From assembly GCA_018883325.1 (NCBI GenBank), contig VEQH01000001.1, forward strand, positions 105,986-169,985: DNA of 64,000 nucleotides, in the 5' to 3' direction. The stretch is from Flavobacteriales bacterium. Lineage in GTDB: Bacteria; Bacteroidota; Bacteroidia; Flavobacteriales_D; Crocinitomicaceae. The notes beneath the pieces were generated by a model. That model searched no databases. It worked only from the letters and a program-made list of their open reading frames with translations, and was not told where the DNA came from. Of the stretch, positions 18,601 to 28,300 are shown in pieces (position 1 is the stretch's first letter; every line of letters begins with the position of its first letter). The position numbers were made by a program, and so were the translations under genes.

Positions 18601-19728
18601 TTGGAAACCTTGAAAATAAAAACAGCAATAGTAACAGTTTCAAACGATTTAGCAACAGACAATCGTGTTAATAAGACATGTAACGTACTGAAAGAAAGTG
18701 GATATAAAGTTATTCTCATTGGTAGAAAACGTAAAAATAGCATTCCTCTAAAGTTGCAAAATCACCAATGTATTCGCCTAAATTTATTGTTTGATAAAGG
18801 TCCTTTCTTTTATGCTGAATTAAATATTAGATTTTTCTTTTTTTTACTTTTTTCTTCCGTTGACCTCATTTTTTCGAATGATTTAGACACTTTACCTGCA
18901 GCTTTTTTGGCTCACAAACTAAAATTTAAGTCAAAACTTGTCTATGATTCGCATGAATTGTTCACCGAAGCCCCCGAACTAGAAGGACGTTTTGTAAAAA
19001 AAATATGGGAACGAATTGAAAAAATAATATTTCCAAAGTTGAATTATATAATTACAGTGAATGATTCGATTGCAGCAATTTTTAAGTCAAAGTACAATAA
19101 AGAATTGGTGGTCGTTCGAAATATTGGTGAACAAATAAATCTAACGAATATCAAATCGAAGGAAGAGTTGGGACTGCCTACTGATAAAAAAATTATTATT
19201 ATCCAAGGTTCGGGATTGAATGTGGAACGTGGAATTGAGGAAGCGATTGAAGCTATGTTATACGTTCATGGCGCTGTTCTTGTAATTGTAGGTGACGGAG
19301 ATGTAATTCCAAACGCTAAAATCCTGGTTGAAAAACTGAAACTTTCGAGTAGAGTCTTGTTTTTTGGGAAAAGACCTTATACTGATTTAATGCAATTTAC
19401 TCATTACGCAGATATAGGTTTAGCCTTGGACAAGCCAAAATCTTTGAATTATAAATTCGCTTTACCGAATAAGCTTTTTGATTACATCAATACACAAACA
19501 GCAGTTATTTCGTCTAATTTGATTGAAATTGAGAAAATAGTAAAACGCTACGAGATTGGATGTGTGATCGAACAAACGGAACCTAAATTAATAGCATCAG
19601 CGATTAATAGCTTGATTGAGAACCCAGAATTGTTAGCTAACTATCAAAATAATTGTAAAGCAGCAGGAAAAATTGAAAACTGGGAAAACGAAAAAATCAA
19701 AATGAAAGCACTGATTGATGGATTGTAA
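18601..19728 (+). CDS. glycosyltransferase (GT-B fold, family 4-like)
   Basis: The 375 residues look like a two-domain GT-B glycosyltransferase. The N-terminal acceptor domain holds VTVSNDLATDNRVNK and KLVYDSHELFTEAPELEGR; the C-terminal nucleotide-sugar domain holds GSGLNVERGIEEAIEAM, then VLFFGKRPYTDLMQFTHYADIGLA and the family glutamates. There is no ATG near the start. TTG at 18601 and TTG at 18610 are both possible; a perfect -7 box (TAATTTTG, 18596-18603) overlaps the first, which favours 18610. The sugar and acceptor cannot be read from sequence. It is the first gene after the minus-strand tRNA cluster. Confidence 0.85.
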   Translation: METLKIKTAIVTVSNDLATDNRVNKTCNVLKESGYKVILIGRKRKNSIPLKLQNHQCIRLNLLFDKGPFFYAELNIRFFFFLLFSSVDLIFSNDLDTLPAAFLAHKLKFKSKLVYDSHELFTEAPELEGRFVKKIWERIEKIIFPKLNYIITVNDSIAAIFKSKYNKELVVVRNIGEQINLTNIKSKEELGLPTDKKIIIIQGSGLNVERGIEEAIEAMLYVHGAVLVIVGDGDVIPNAKILVEKLKLSSRVLFFGKRPYTDLMQFTHYADIGLALDKPKSLNYKFALPNKLFDYINTQTAVISSNLIEIEKIVKRYEIGCVIEQTEPKLIASAINSLIENPELLANYQNNCKAAGKIENWENEKIKMKALIDGL

Positions 19729-19767
19729 GGCAAAAATCAATTACATTTACTTGAAAATCAAATTAGA

Positions 19768-20367
19768 ATGAGGTTTACATCTTTATCATTAAATGCTATT
19801 CGTTCTTCAAAAGCGTACGAATTTGAAGAAAAATTAATTCAAAAAGATACCATAGGTGCAATTGATAAAATAACTGAATTTCAACCCACTTCTGAAATGG
19901 AATCTTTCCATAAAACGACTAAAGAAATTTATTCTCACTCTTGGTTGATTAATAAATCCAGTTTAAGTATTGATGATAGTTTAGCTTTGTTTTCAATTGC
20001 TTATCAAAGTCCACGAGTAAGTGGAAATGCTGTGTATCAAGCAAGAGCAATGCTAGGTTTGATTATCCTTGATACAGAGACATACTCAGCAAAATCATCA
20101 AGTATTAGTATTGAAACAATAGATAACATAAAACTATACCCAAATCCAGTAAGTGATGTATTAAACTATGAATTTGAAATAGAGTATCCTGAAAAAGGTA
20201 ATGTTAAAATTTATTCAATTTTGGGGCAAACGTTAAAAGAATTCAAGGTTAATCACAAACTTTCTGCGGGAACTGTTGATATTAGTTCATTTTCAAAAGG
20301 AGTTTATCTTTTTGAATTAAACATTGAAGGCAATCAAAAGATAACAAAACAGTTTATCGTTAATTAA
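19768..20367 (+). pseudogene. remnant of a T9SS-secreted protein (C-terminal part with sorting domain)
   Basis: The 199-codon frame ends in a clear type A T9SS sorting domain (about 122-199: NIKLYPNPVSDVLNYEF and SKGVYLFELNIEGNQK, ending KQFIVN). It has no signal peptide, which a T9SS cargo needs. The frame is open back to the TAA of the preceding glycosyltransferase and lies in the same frame as it, so the ATG at 19768 is probably not a true start. This looks like the tail of a larger secreted protein whose front was lost. It could still be a short cytoplasmic product, but I consider that unlikely. Confidence 0.65.
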
Positions 20368-21632
20368 TGAAATCTTACTGTAATAATTTTTTTGTGAAGA
20401 AAATCCTATTTGCAATTTTTATTTTTTCATTTTCTATTTCAAGCTCATTTGCTCAATTAAATTTGGTTCCAAATCCTGGATTTGAAATTTATGATACTTG
20501 CCCCTATATATCAGGAAATCCTTCTCTAAGCGGAGCGAATAAGATTTGTAGGGCAGTTCCATGGTTTTCTCCAGCACAACCTGAACCAATAAATTGTGGG
20601 GGGAGTAGCACTGACTTTTGGCATTCTTGTAATGGTACAGTTCCTTCAAATTTTCTTGGATTTAATTATCCTAAAACTGGAAATGGATATGCCGGAGCAG
20701 GGGTCGTTTATGCTTCCGAATCCAATTTTGGAAGAGAATACCTAGAGGTACCATTAATTTCAAAATTAAAACAAAAAAAATACTGTGTTTCTTTTTATGT
20801 TGTGAATCCAAGTTCAGATGCTTCTTCTTCTAATTGTTTACAAGCGAGATTTACTGCTGATTCAGTGATTCAAAATGATTTTGATAGGCTGATATTAAAT
20901 GATGGTATTAATTGTAATTATATTGTTAGAGATACTGTAAATTGGGTAGTTGTTAAGGGGATTTATGAAGCGAAAGGGAATGAAAAATTTATGACAGTCG
21001 GCTGTTTTGATATTATAAGTGAAAACGATTTTATTTGTTCTGAAACAATTGGTTGTGGTTATGCCTACTACTATTTCGACGATTTCGGTGTGTACGAACT
21101 TCCAGAAATTTCCGCAGGTATGGGAGGAGAAATTGATTCTTTGGGAGAAAGTGTTTCACTGCAAGCCAATTGTGAGGGTTGTTGGAACGATTTGGTCTAT
21201 CGTTGGTGGCCCAGTGAGGGTTTGAGTGATACAACAGTGCTCAATCCAATCGCCACACCTGAGGTAACTACCACCTATTATTTTGGTTTAATCGATACTT
21301 CAGAAACGGTTCCTTGCATTGTCGATTTAATGGATAGTGTTACGGTTTTTGTTACCATTCCGCAAGATACAGTCACGCCACCGCCAACGAGTTTTTCATG
21401 GTTGGTGTATCCTTCACCTACAAACAGTTCTGTAACAATACAATTTTCCGCTTTAGAGTTGGATAGTCAACTGCTTATCATTGATGCTCGTGGCAGGTTG
21501 GTACGCAAAATTTCCATTCCCAAAAACACACAAAGCCTGCCTTTAGATGTTTCTGCTTTGGCAAGTGGCGAGTATTTTTTGCAGTTGGAGAATGGGAGTT
21601 TGAAGGAACGGAGGAAGGTTACGAAATTCTAA
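20367..21632 (+). CDS. T9SS-secreted surface protein
   Basis: The 421 residues begin with a signal peptide (hydrophobic core about 14-29, cut after SSSFAQ) and end in a T9SS C-terminal sorting domain (about 345-421: WLVYPSPTNSSVTIQF, then SGEYFLQLENGSLKER). The middle has a Bacteroidota-type N-terminal region beginning NLVPNPGFEIYDTCP, paired cysteines, and a PKD-like segment (YRWWPSEGLSDTTVLNPIAT). The start overlaps the previous stop by one base. It should cross the outer membrane through the T9SS and have its tail removed by PorU, which is encoded at 53.3 kb. The function of the central part is unknown. Confidence 0.8.
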   Translation: MKSYCNNFFVKKILFAIFIFSFSISSSFAQLNLVPNPGFEIYDTCPYISGNPSLSGANKICRAVPWFSPAQPEPINCGGSSTDFWHSCNGTVPSNFLGFNYPKTGNGYAGAGVVYASESNFGREYLEVPLISKLKQKKYCVSFYVVNPSSDASSSNCLQARFTADSVIQNDFDRLILNDGINCNYIVRDTVNWVVVKGIYEAKGNEKFMTVGCFDIISENDFICSETIGCGYAYYYFDDFGVYELPEISAGMGGEIDSLGESVSLQANCEGCWNDLVYRWWPSEGLSDTTVLNPIATPEVTTTYYFGLIDTSETVPCIVDLMDSVTVFVTIPQDTVTPPPTSFSWLVYPSPTNSSVTIQFSALELDSQLLIIDARGRLVRKISIPKNTQSLPLDVSALASGEYFLQLENGSLKERRKVTKF

Positions 21633-21635
21633 TTT

Positions 21636-21655
21636 AAAATGTAGAATGTAGAATT
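21636..21655. repeat. short tandem intergenic repeat (ATGTAGA)
   Basis: The sequence AAAATGTAGAATGTAGAATT right after the T9SS gene holds two ATGTAGAAT units. The same words recur at 51350-51372 in another intergenic region, so this may be a small genome-wide intergenic repeat. Confidence 0.45.
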
Positions 21656-21735
21656 GGGAGTTATTTCTTTGAATGAAAATTTTTGGTAGTTCTATTTTTT
21701 GGTTACGGTATCTAATTGTCACCCTCCTTAATCTC

Positions 21736-21751
21736 TCCGTCAACTGACGGA
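21736..21751. repeat. REP-like palindrome
   Basis: TCCGTC-AACT-GACGGA is a perfect 6-bp hairpin followed by AGGAAAAAG. A similar element with the same right flank (CGGAAGGA) is at 25049-25070. No U-tract follows, so a terminator is unlikely. The rest of 21656-21863 shows no gene. Confidence 0.45.
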
Positions 21752-21863
21752 AGGAAAAAGCTCTTGTGAAACGAATAATTTATTGGAAAACAAATAATTA
21801 AACCTTTTTACAAGATTCTATATCGAAGTGAGATAAATAAGGATGACTTATAAAACCTCCACC

Positions 21864-22757
21864 CTACTTTTCCATCTTTTCAAACTGAATCAACTTATAC
21901 AAATCAAACATGCGAAGGGTGAAAAATCCTTTTTTCAAGCAAAGAGTGAGCAAGGGCAAAGTGAACATTGAAATTGAAAGTAAGAAATTCAAAAGTAGAT
22001 TTTTTTTGATTTGTGCGTGAATGCGGATGAGTTGGATGTTTTTGGTAAATTCTTCGTTGTGTTGAACGATTTCTAAAACTTGCAACAGACTTTTTAAGCC
22101 TTCGTTGGTTTTAGCTAAAAATGTACTATTGTCGTCCAAATTTTTATTCAAAACGGGGTTGTCAATGTGATGAACAGTCACCTTATTTTGAGCTAATTCA
22201 AAGCCAAACAAAGTATCTTCATGGCCGTAACCTTTGAGAGATTCGTTGAATTTCACTTTTTCAAATACCGTTTTTCGGATGAGGAAATTATTGGTTTTAA
22301 ATCCTAAACTTGGGTTTTTCAAGCGTTCTTGAAGGGATTTACTTTCTCGAACGACACTGTATTTCCAACGCAATAAGTGATTTCTGTCGGGTTTGTTTTT
22401 TTGATAAATACTCGCTCCACAAAGAACTTCAATCTCGTTGTTTTCGATAAAATCAAGATAGTTTTTTAAAAAATTGTCCGAAATAATTTGTGAATCTCCA
22501 TCGATAAACAATAAAAAAGGCAAAGTCGCTAGTTCAAAAAATTGATTTCGAATCCGCGCTCTGCCTTGATTTTTTTTATTTTCTAAGTAATTTATTTTCG
22601 ACGCTAAAACCGCATTGAGTTGTTTGGTTTCATTCGTTGAACAATCGTCGATTACAATAATTTCGATTGCAGTTGATAAATGTTTTCCTTGTTCTAAGAG
22701 AGCTGTTACCAAACTTCTTACATCCGAATTGTAAACAGGGATACAAACGCTTATCAT
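21864..22757 (-). CDS. family 2 glycosyltransferase
   Basis: The ATG at 22757 gives 297 residues starting MISVCIPVYNSDVRSL; a TTG 9 bases upstream is a less likely start. The GT-A fold is clear: IPVYN, then IIVIDDCSTNET, the metal-binding DGDSQ near 90 and the GYGHEDTLFG acceptor motif. The C-terminal 50 residues contain a hydrophobic stretch (LLLNFLLSISMFTLPLL) that suggests a membrane contact. It is 17 bases after the DUF3467 gene and probably co-transcribed with it. The acceptor is unknown; cell-surface polysaccharide or glycoprotein is likely. Confidence 0.88.
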   Translation of the reverse strand: MISVCIPVYNSDVRSLVTALLEQGKHLSTAIEIIVIDDCSTNETKQLNAVLASKINYLENKKNQGRARIRNQFFELATLPFLLFIDGDSQIISDNFLKNYLDFIENNEIEVLCGASIYQKNKPDRNHLLRWKYSVVRESKSLQERLKNPSLGFKTNNFLIRKTVFEKVKFNESLKGYGHEDTLFGFELAQNKVTVHHIDNPVLNKNLDDNSTFLAKTNEGLKSLLQVLEIVQHNEEFTKNIQLIRIHAQIKKNLLLNFLLSISMFTLPLLTLCLKKGFFTLRMFDLYKLIQFEKMEK

Positions 22758-22774
22758 TTTCAGCAAAAGGAAAT

Positions 22775-23080
22775 TTAAGCCATTGTGCTTGGAGTACCGA
22801 AATTCATTGGTGGAATTCCAGCTTGAGGATCGTCAATCATCCCAAAGGTTTGCTCATATTTATTAACATTATCGGCTAAAGCTTGTAAAAAACGTTTTGC
22901 ATTTTGAGGTGTCATCAACACGCGAGATCTTACTTTTCCTTTAGGCATTCCTGGCATAACTTGAATAAAATCACAAACAACCTCAGCAGGAGAATGTGTG
23001 ATAATTGCAAGATTTGAATAAACTCCTAAAGCAATTTCTTCAGAAAGTTCAATGTTCATTTGGTTTTCGTCGTTTTCCAT
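22775..23080 (-). CDS. DUF3467 family protein
   Basis: This 101-residue protein matches the small DUF3467 family of Bacteroidota: IELSEEIALGVYSNLAIITH, then SPAEVVCDFIQVMPGMPKGK and VRSRVLMTPQNAKRFLQAL are its typical blocks. There is no signal peptide or membrane segment. Homologues often lie near rpoC, but here it is within a separate unit after the saccharopine dehydrogenase gene (25-base gap). The family function is not known to me. Confidence 0.85.
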   Translation of the reverse strand: MENDENQMNIELSEEIALGVYSNLAIITHSPAEVVCDFIQVMPGMPKGKVRSRVLMTPQNAKRFLQALADNVNKYEQTFGMIDDPQAGIPPMNFGTPSTMA

Positions 23081-23105
23081 TATTTCTAGTTTTAAAAATG
23101 TGTAA

Positions 23106-24443
23106 TTACAATGCTATTTCGTGTTCTTCGAAGCGAATATTAAACTGTTCCAACTCTTCTAATATTGGTTCATAAATCGCTGCGTGAATAGGTAAAGTTA
23201 CGCCTTTTTCGAGTAATTGACCTTTCAAAATCATTTTTGCTGCAATCGCAACAGGCAATCCAACCGTATTCGACATCGACGTATAAGTTTGGTCTTCTCC
23301 AATATTTATCATCGAAGAAATAACTTTGTGGTGTTTGTTGTTAAGTTCATATTCAAATTCGTGATACATCACCAACATATCTTTGTCGCCTTCTTCTAGT
23401 TTCCATTTTTCAGCTAACAATTTTTCTAATAATTGCGCCGGACTTGCATTTTCAAATCCAAAATTTGAATCCTTTTCAAAAATCCCAATTGAATCAAATA
23501 AAGGATATAAATACATTCGGTCTTCGCGTAAAAACAATTTCAATTTGTCTTCAACAGATAAATCACGATTATAAGGTAAAAATGCATTTAAAAATGAACG
23601 AGGCGATAGTTCCTCCGAGTTTGCCATTTTGTAGGAATCATCTGTCATTCCTAATTCAATAAAAACGTCCCAACCTTGACAGTAATTTGGTCTGCGTAAT
23701 GTTCCTCTGTATATCGTGGGAATATCTTCCAGACCATACGTTTTTCTATAAGATAATGAATCGCGATTGGCGTAACCATCAAATTCGCCATAAGATCCGA
23801 TCGAAAAACGCTCTGTTCTACTGAATAAACGGTTATAAGGAATGTATTTATACTCGTCATTTTGCTTGAAGCATGCTGCGCCCCCTTGTCCGGCGAGGAT
23901 TACATTTCTTGGATTCCAAGTGAATTTATAATGCCAAGGATTATTGTCACTTTCCGGTGCAATTAGTCCACCACAGAAAGATTTAAAACTCGTTACCTTC
24001 CCTCCCTTATCTTGAATTGAATGAATTATTTTCATTGCACTCATGTGATCAATTCCAGGGTCAACACCAATTTCGTTCATTATCACAATTCCAGCTTCTT
24101 TAGCTTCAGAATCTAATGCTCGCATTTCTGGAGAAATATAAGATGGTGTGATTAAATCCACTCGTAAATCAATACAATCTTTCGCAACTTCAACATGAAA
24201 ACGAGCAGGCAACATAGAAATCACTAAATCAGAATGACCAATTGCAGGTCTTCTTTCATGTGGATTCAAAGCGTTAAAAGATAATGCTTCCGCATTGGGA
24301 TGATTGTTGATTTTTCGTTTAACTAACTCAATATCTTGATCTACGATTTTTATGTGCCAATTATTTTCCTCTGCAATTGACAAAAGGTATCTAATCATTG
24401 ACGAAGCAGACAATCCTGCACCAAGAATTAAAATGTTTTTCAT
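23106..24443 (-). CDS. saccharopine dehydrogenase family protein
   Basis: The 445 residues open with a Rossmann NAD(P)-binding motif (ILILGAGLSASSMIRYLLS) and continue with the saccharopine dehydrogenase C-terminal domain; DLVISMLPARFHVEVAKDCI and MNEIGVDPGIDHMSAMKIIH are typical. The closest known activity is glutamate-forming saccharopine dehydrogenase in lysine metabolism, although no partner lysine-pathway gene lies nearby, so the substrate is uncertain. It is probably the first gene of a three-gene unit with DUF3467 and the glycosyltransferase. Confidence 0.87.
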   Translation of the reverse strand: MKNILILGAGLSASSMIRYLLSIAEENNWHIKIVDQDIELVKRKINNHPNAEALSFNALNPHERRPAIGHSDLVISMLPARFHVEVAKDCIDLRVDLITPSYISPEMRALDSEAKEAGIVIMNEIGVDPGIDHMSAMKIIHSIQDKGGKVTSFKSFCGGLIAPESDNNPWHYKFTWNPRNVILAGQGGAACFKQNDEYKYIPYNRLFSRTERFSIGSYGEFDGYANRDSLSYRKTYGLEDIPTIYRGTLRRPNYCQGWDVFIELGMTDDSYKMANSEELSPRSFLNAFLPYNRDLSVEDKLKLFLREDRMYLYPLFDSIGIFEKDSNFGFENASPAQLLEKLLAEKWKLEEGDKDMLVMYHEFEYELNNKHHKVISSMINIGEDQTYTSMSNTVGLPVAIAAKMILKGQLLEKGVTLPIHAAIYEPILEELEQFNIRFEEHEIAL

Positions 24444-24499
24444 TTTTTTAAATTTTTTATTGTGTTAAAACAAGCGATTTTATGCTCATTTTTCCGCGC

Positions 24500-24507
24500 C
24501 AAATGTA
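24500..24507 (-). promoter_or_regulatory. candidate -7 element for the saccharopine dehydrogenase unit
   Basis: TACATTTG on the minus strand is an exact match to the Bacteroidota -7 form TAnnTTTG and lies about 57 bases before the start codon. No clear -33 element is visible, so confidence is moderate. Confidence 0.45.
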
Positions 24508-24597
24508 AACATATTATTGCAGTGACTTGAGAATGATTGTGAGATAAATAAGAGTCAACAAAAAAGAAGTTCTACACAAAAAGTATTACATTGAAAA

Positions 24598-24906
24598 TTA
24601 GAATTTTATATTTAATTCAAGTCTTCCGCCAAATCCTAATTCAATAATTTTTTGCAAGGTAGAAATACGTGCTTCTTTTAAATTGTTCTCAATCTTAGAA
24701 ATGTATGATTTTGTTGTACCAACTTTTTCTGCAAGTTGCTCTTGAGTCATTCCCAATTCTAAACGAGTGTCGTGAATCAATGCTCCAATTTTGAAAGTTT
24801 CATAACCATCCTCTAGTTCTTCTCTTTCCTTTGTTCCACGTTTTCCATAATTCTTTTCTTTGAATTCATCTAGTGTCACTAAATTGATGTTTTTTGATTT
24901 ATTCAT
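24598..24906 (-). CDS. XRE/HigA-type HTH regulator without visible toxin
   Basis: The 102 residues contain a Cro/CI helix-turn-helix at about 40-95 (LIHDTRLELGMTQEQLAEKV then GTTKSYISKIEN) preceded by an N-terminal segment (LVTLDEFKEKNYGKRGTKER) typical of HigA antitoxins in Bacteroidota. Such genes normally follow a HigB toxin. The 400 bases upstream hold no HigB-like frame, so this is an orphan antitoxin or a stand-alone repressor. A near-perfect 20-base palindrome 44 bases upstream is a good autoregulatory operator candidate. Confidence 0.8.
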   Translation of the reverse strand: MNKSKNINLVTLDEFKEKNYGKRGTKEREELEDGYETFKIGALIHDTRLELGMTQEQLAEKVGTTKSYISKIENNLKEARISTLQKIIELGFGGRLELNIKF

Positions 24907-24950
24907 GATTTTTTATCTGTATTCAATTCGTCAGTATTATAATTTAAAAA

Positions 24951-24970
24951 TGTTTCCCTAAAGTGAAACA
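24951..24970 (-). promoter_or_regulatory. operator palindrome upstream of the HigA-type gene
   Basis: TGTTTCCCTAAAGTGAAACA pairs in 8 of 10 positions across its centre, with a perfect TGTTTC/GAAACA outer arm. Its position just upstream of an XRE regulator is typical of an autorepression site. Binding is inferred. Confidence 0.55.
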
Positions 24971-25301
24971 AAAATAATAATTTGTCTTTTGATAAAATAA
25001 TAATTTTGATTAATGGATTAGTGAATGTACACAATTGTACCAATAGATTCCTCCCGATTGGTCGGAAGGACTTTCCAAGGGATAATAATGCGAAAATGCT
25101 TTGCATTTTCGCTGAAACATTTACACAAATAGTCTTTTCGACTGAAAGGAGACCGCATAGCAGCTCCAGAGGAAAATCTACAGGTATGAAAGCGAATACC
25201 CAAAATGGATTATTTAAATTACTTTAAATTCAATTATTGGAGAATCTTTAATGTACAAAAACAAAATGCTGTTAAAAATGTCATTTAGATTAGGTATTGA
25301 T
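24971..25301. repeat. non-coding stretch with a cluster of hairpins
   Basis: No credible gene is present in about 330 bases. The stretch holds several inverted repeats: TCCTCCCGATTGGTCGGAAG (with the following GA, 25049-25070, one internal mismatch); the perfect GCGAAAATGC-TTT-GCATTTTCGC (25090-25112, 10-bp stem); GGAG/CTCC (25149-25166); and GGTAT/ATACC (25183-25200). The middle is richer in G+C than the flanks. It may be a REP/BIME-like mobile palindromic element or a structured RNA; there is no U-tract to call terminators. Confidence 0.5.
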
Positions 25302-25309
25302 TAATTTTG
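25302..25309 (+). promoter_or_regulatory. -7 promoter element of ccsBA
   Basis: TAATTTTG matches the Bacteroidota TAnnTTTG consensus and ends 7 bases before the ATG, which would leave a very short or absent 5' leader. Confidence 0.5.
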
Positions 25310-25316
25310 CATCCGC

Positions 25317-28300
25317 ATGAAACAAACATTATTACAAAAGATAGTTGACATTTTTTTCTCAATGAAAAGTATGTCTTTAGCCCTAATTTTATTCCTTGTT
25401 GGGATTGGCGTTGCAACATTTATAGAATCAATTTATGGCATTCAAAGTGCTAAAATCATTATTTACAATGCAACTTGGTTTGAGTTATTGTTGCTGTATT
25501 TGACATTGAACTTAATCGCAAATATCTTCAAGTACAAAATGTTTGTACGTGAGAAAATCGCCATGTTGACCTTCCATTTATCCTTCATTATTATTCTTAT
25601 TGGTGCTGGCGTGACGCGCTACATTAGCTTTGAAGGATTGATGATTATTAACGAGGGAACAAGTTCTGATTTTATTTTCACTTCCGACCCTTACTTGTTG
25701 GTTTACTTGGAAAATCCTGAAACAAAATCTACCAAAATCGACGCTTCGAAAAAGTATTTTTCAGTGATTACTGATAATTATTTTAAAAACGAAGTAGCAA
25801 TCGACAACAAAAATTTCTCCTTTGAATATGTTGATTTTCAAACAAGAATGAAAGACACTTTTGTGATTAACAAACGCTTTAAAACAAGTGCTTTGGAATT
25901 AGTTACGGATGGTATGCAATCAAATTACCTGTGCGAAAATGAAGTGTTTATGGTTGGAAACGTTCCTTTATCGTACAATAAAACACTAGCAACACCAGGA
26001 ATTGAAACAAGATTAGTTGGTGATTCAGTTCAAATTAAAACAATGTTACCCGTTCGCTATTTACCGATGACTGAAATGCAAAAAGCACGTCAATCTGGAT
26101 TGGAAGTTGCTGATTCATTGTATAAGGAAGTGAAAATAAATACGTGGGAAACATTTAAAACTAAGACATTGTATCAAGTTGGAAATCAACAATTTGTTTT
26201 CAAGCAAAAAATTAAAAATGCTAAGAAGATGTTAGTTTCCACAGGAAAGAAAAATGAAGGATCAGATTACCTAACAGTAAAAGTGAGTGATGGAAAAAGC
26301 TCCAAAATCGTTCGTTTAGAAGGTGGAATGAGTGCAATCCCAACTCCCGTTCGCTTTGACATGAATGGTATTATTTGCCAACTTGAATATGGTTCAATTA
26401 GAAAACCAATGCCTTTTAAAGTTGCTTGTCGTGATTTCAGATTAGATAAATACCCAGGTTCTGAGTCTCCATCTTCTTTTGAAAGTGATTTAACAATTCT
26501 CGACGAGGAAATGAAATACAAACGCAATCAAACTGTATTTATGAATAATGTGATGGACTATCGTGGTTATCGCTTTTTTCAATCGAGTTACAACTTAGAC
26601 GATCCTTCAACACCTGAAAATGAAGAAGGAACTAAGTTAAGTGTAAACCATGATTGGTGGGGAACGAACATTACTTATGTAGGTTATTTATTAATGGCAA
26701 TCGCAATGATTTTATCGCTTTTCGCACCTGTTGGACGCTTCCAATATTTGAACGAAAGATTAGCAATTCTAAAGGAGAAAAGAAAAGAATTGATGCTCAT
26801 TTTAGTTCTACTAGCAACAAATTTCACTGCTAATGCTCAACACAATGAGCACGACGGACACGACCACAGTGGACACGATCACGCAACACATGAAGAAGTT
26901 GAAGTTCCAACTGATAACACACATAAAAATCACCCGTCAAAAGGAATTTATCGTGTTGTTTCTGCTGAACATTCAGATGAATTAGCATCCTTATTGGTTT
27001 TGGATTACGACGGACGAGTTGTGCCTTTTCATACTTTGTGCGACCAATTATTACGCAAGATTTACCGCGACAACAAATACAAAAACTTCAACGCTGTTCA
27101 AACGATTTTGAGTATGCACATGTATCCTCAATATTGGATGGAGCAAAAAATGATTCAAGTACCAAGTGTTTTGAGAGAGCCGCTTAAATTGGGAGAATAC
27201 GCTTCAAGTTTAGAATTGTTAAGTAAAGATGGAAATTTTAAATGGTTGGCTGAATATGAAAAATCACACCAAAAACTAGAATCAAAACGCTCTGAATTTG
27301 ATAAAAAGCTAATTAAATTGAATGAGAAATTTGAGGTCGTTCAAGGTGTATTTATGTGGCAATACATGCGATTGATTCCTAAAAAACAAGACCCAAATAA
27401 TCAATGGTACGTTCCAATGAGTTCAGAATTACTTGAAAAAGATACAAGTGCATCGCTTCAAGTTTTTAAATATCTAAACGCTATTGACCAAGCAGCGAAA
27501 AACAAAAATTATAAAGAGGCAAGTACTCTTTTATCCTCGATTAAAGAAATGCAAAGAACTGTTGGCGAAAAAGTTGTTCCTTCAGAAAGATTAGTAAAAA
27601 TTGAAATCAGCTACAATAAAATGCAGATTTTCAAAAATTCATATAGAATGTATGGTTTGGTGGGATTGTTGATGTTGGTTTTATTCTTCATCCGCGTGTT
27701 CACGAATCCAAATTCTAAATCGAATTCAATTATCGATAAAATCCGAAAATTCTTTGTTTTTACATTAATCGTTGCATTTATTTATCATGGCGTTGGTCTT
27801 AGTTTTAGATGGGCAATTTCTGGTCACGCACCATGGAGTAATGGTTACGAAGCAATTATTTTTATTTCTTGGGTAACGATGATTGCAGGTTTTGCTTTCT
27901 CTCGAAAAAATGCAGTCGTTATTGCAGGAACAGCAATTTTAGCTTCTTTGATGATTTTTGTTTCTGAAATGAATTTATTGGATCCAGAAATCACACCTTT
28001 GGTTCCTGTACTTAAATCTTATTGGTTAATGATTCACGTTGCTATCATCACTGGAAGTTACGGTTTTCTTGGCTTGGCTTGTATTTTGGGGCTTTTCAAC
28101 CTTATACTTTACACCTTTAGAACAAGTAAAAAAAGTGAAATTATTACCATTAACATCAACGAATTAACTTATGTCTCTGAAATGACAATGACAATTGGTT
28201 TGTTTATGCTCACAATTGGTACTTTCCTCGGTGGAATTTGGGCGAATGAATCGTGGGGACGTTATTGGGGTTGGGATCCAAAAGAAACATGGGCTTTGGT

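Noticed and set aside
24903..25106. Frame upstream of the HigA-type gene as a possible HigB toxin
   Set aside because: It has none of the RelE/HigB motifs, crosses the operator-like palindrome and runs into hairpins.
25018..25203. Short frames across the hairpin cluster on both strands
   Set aside because: They exist because the palindromes read open both ways; there is no start signal or family match.
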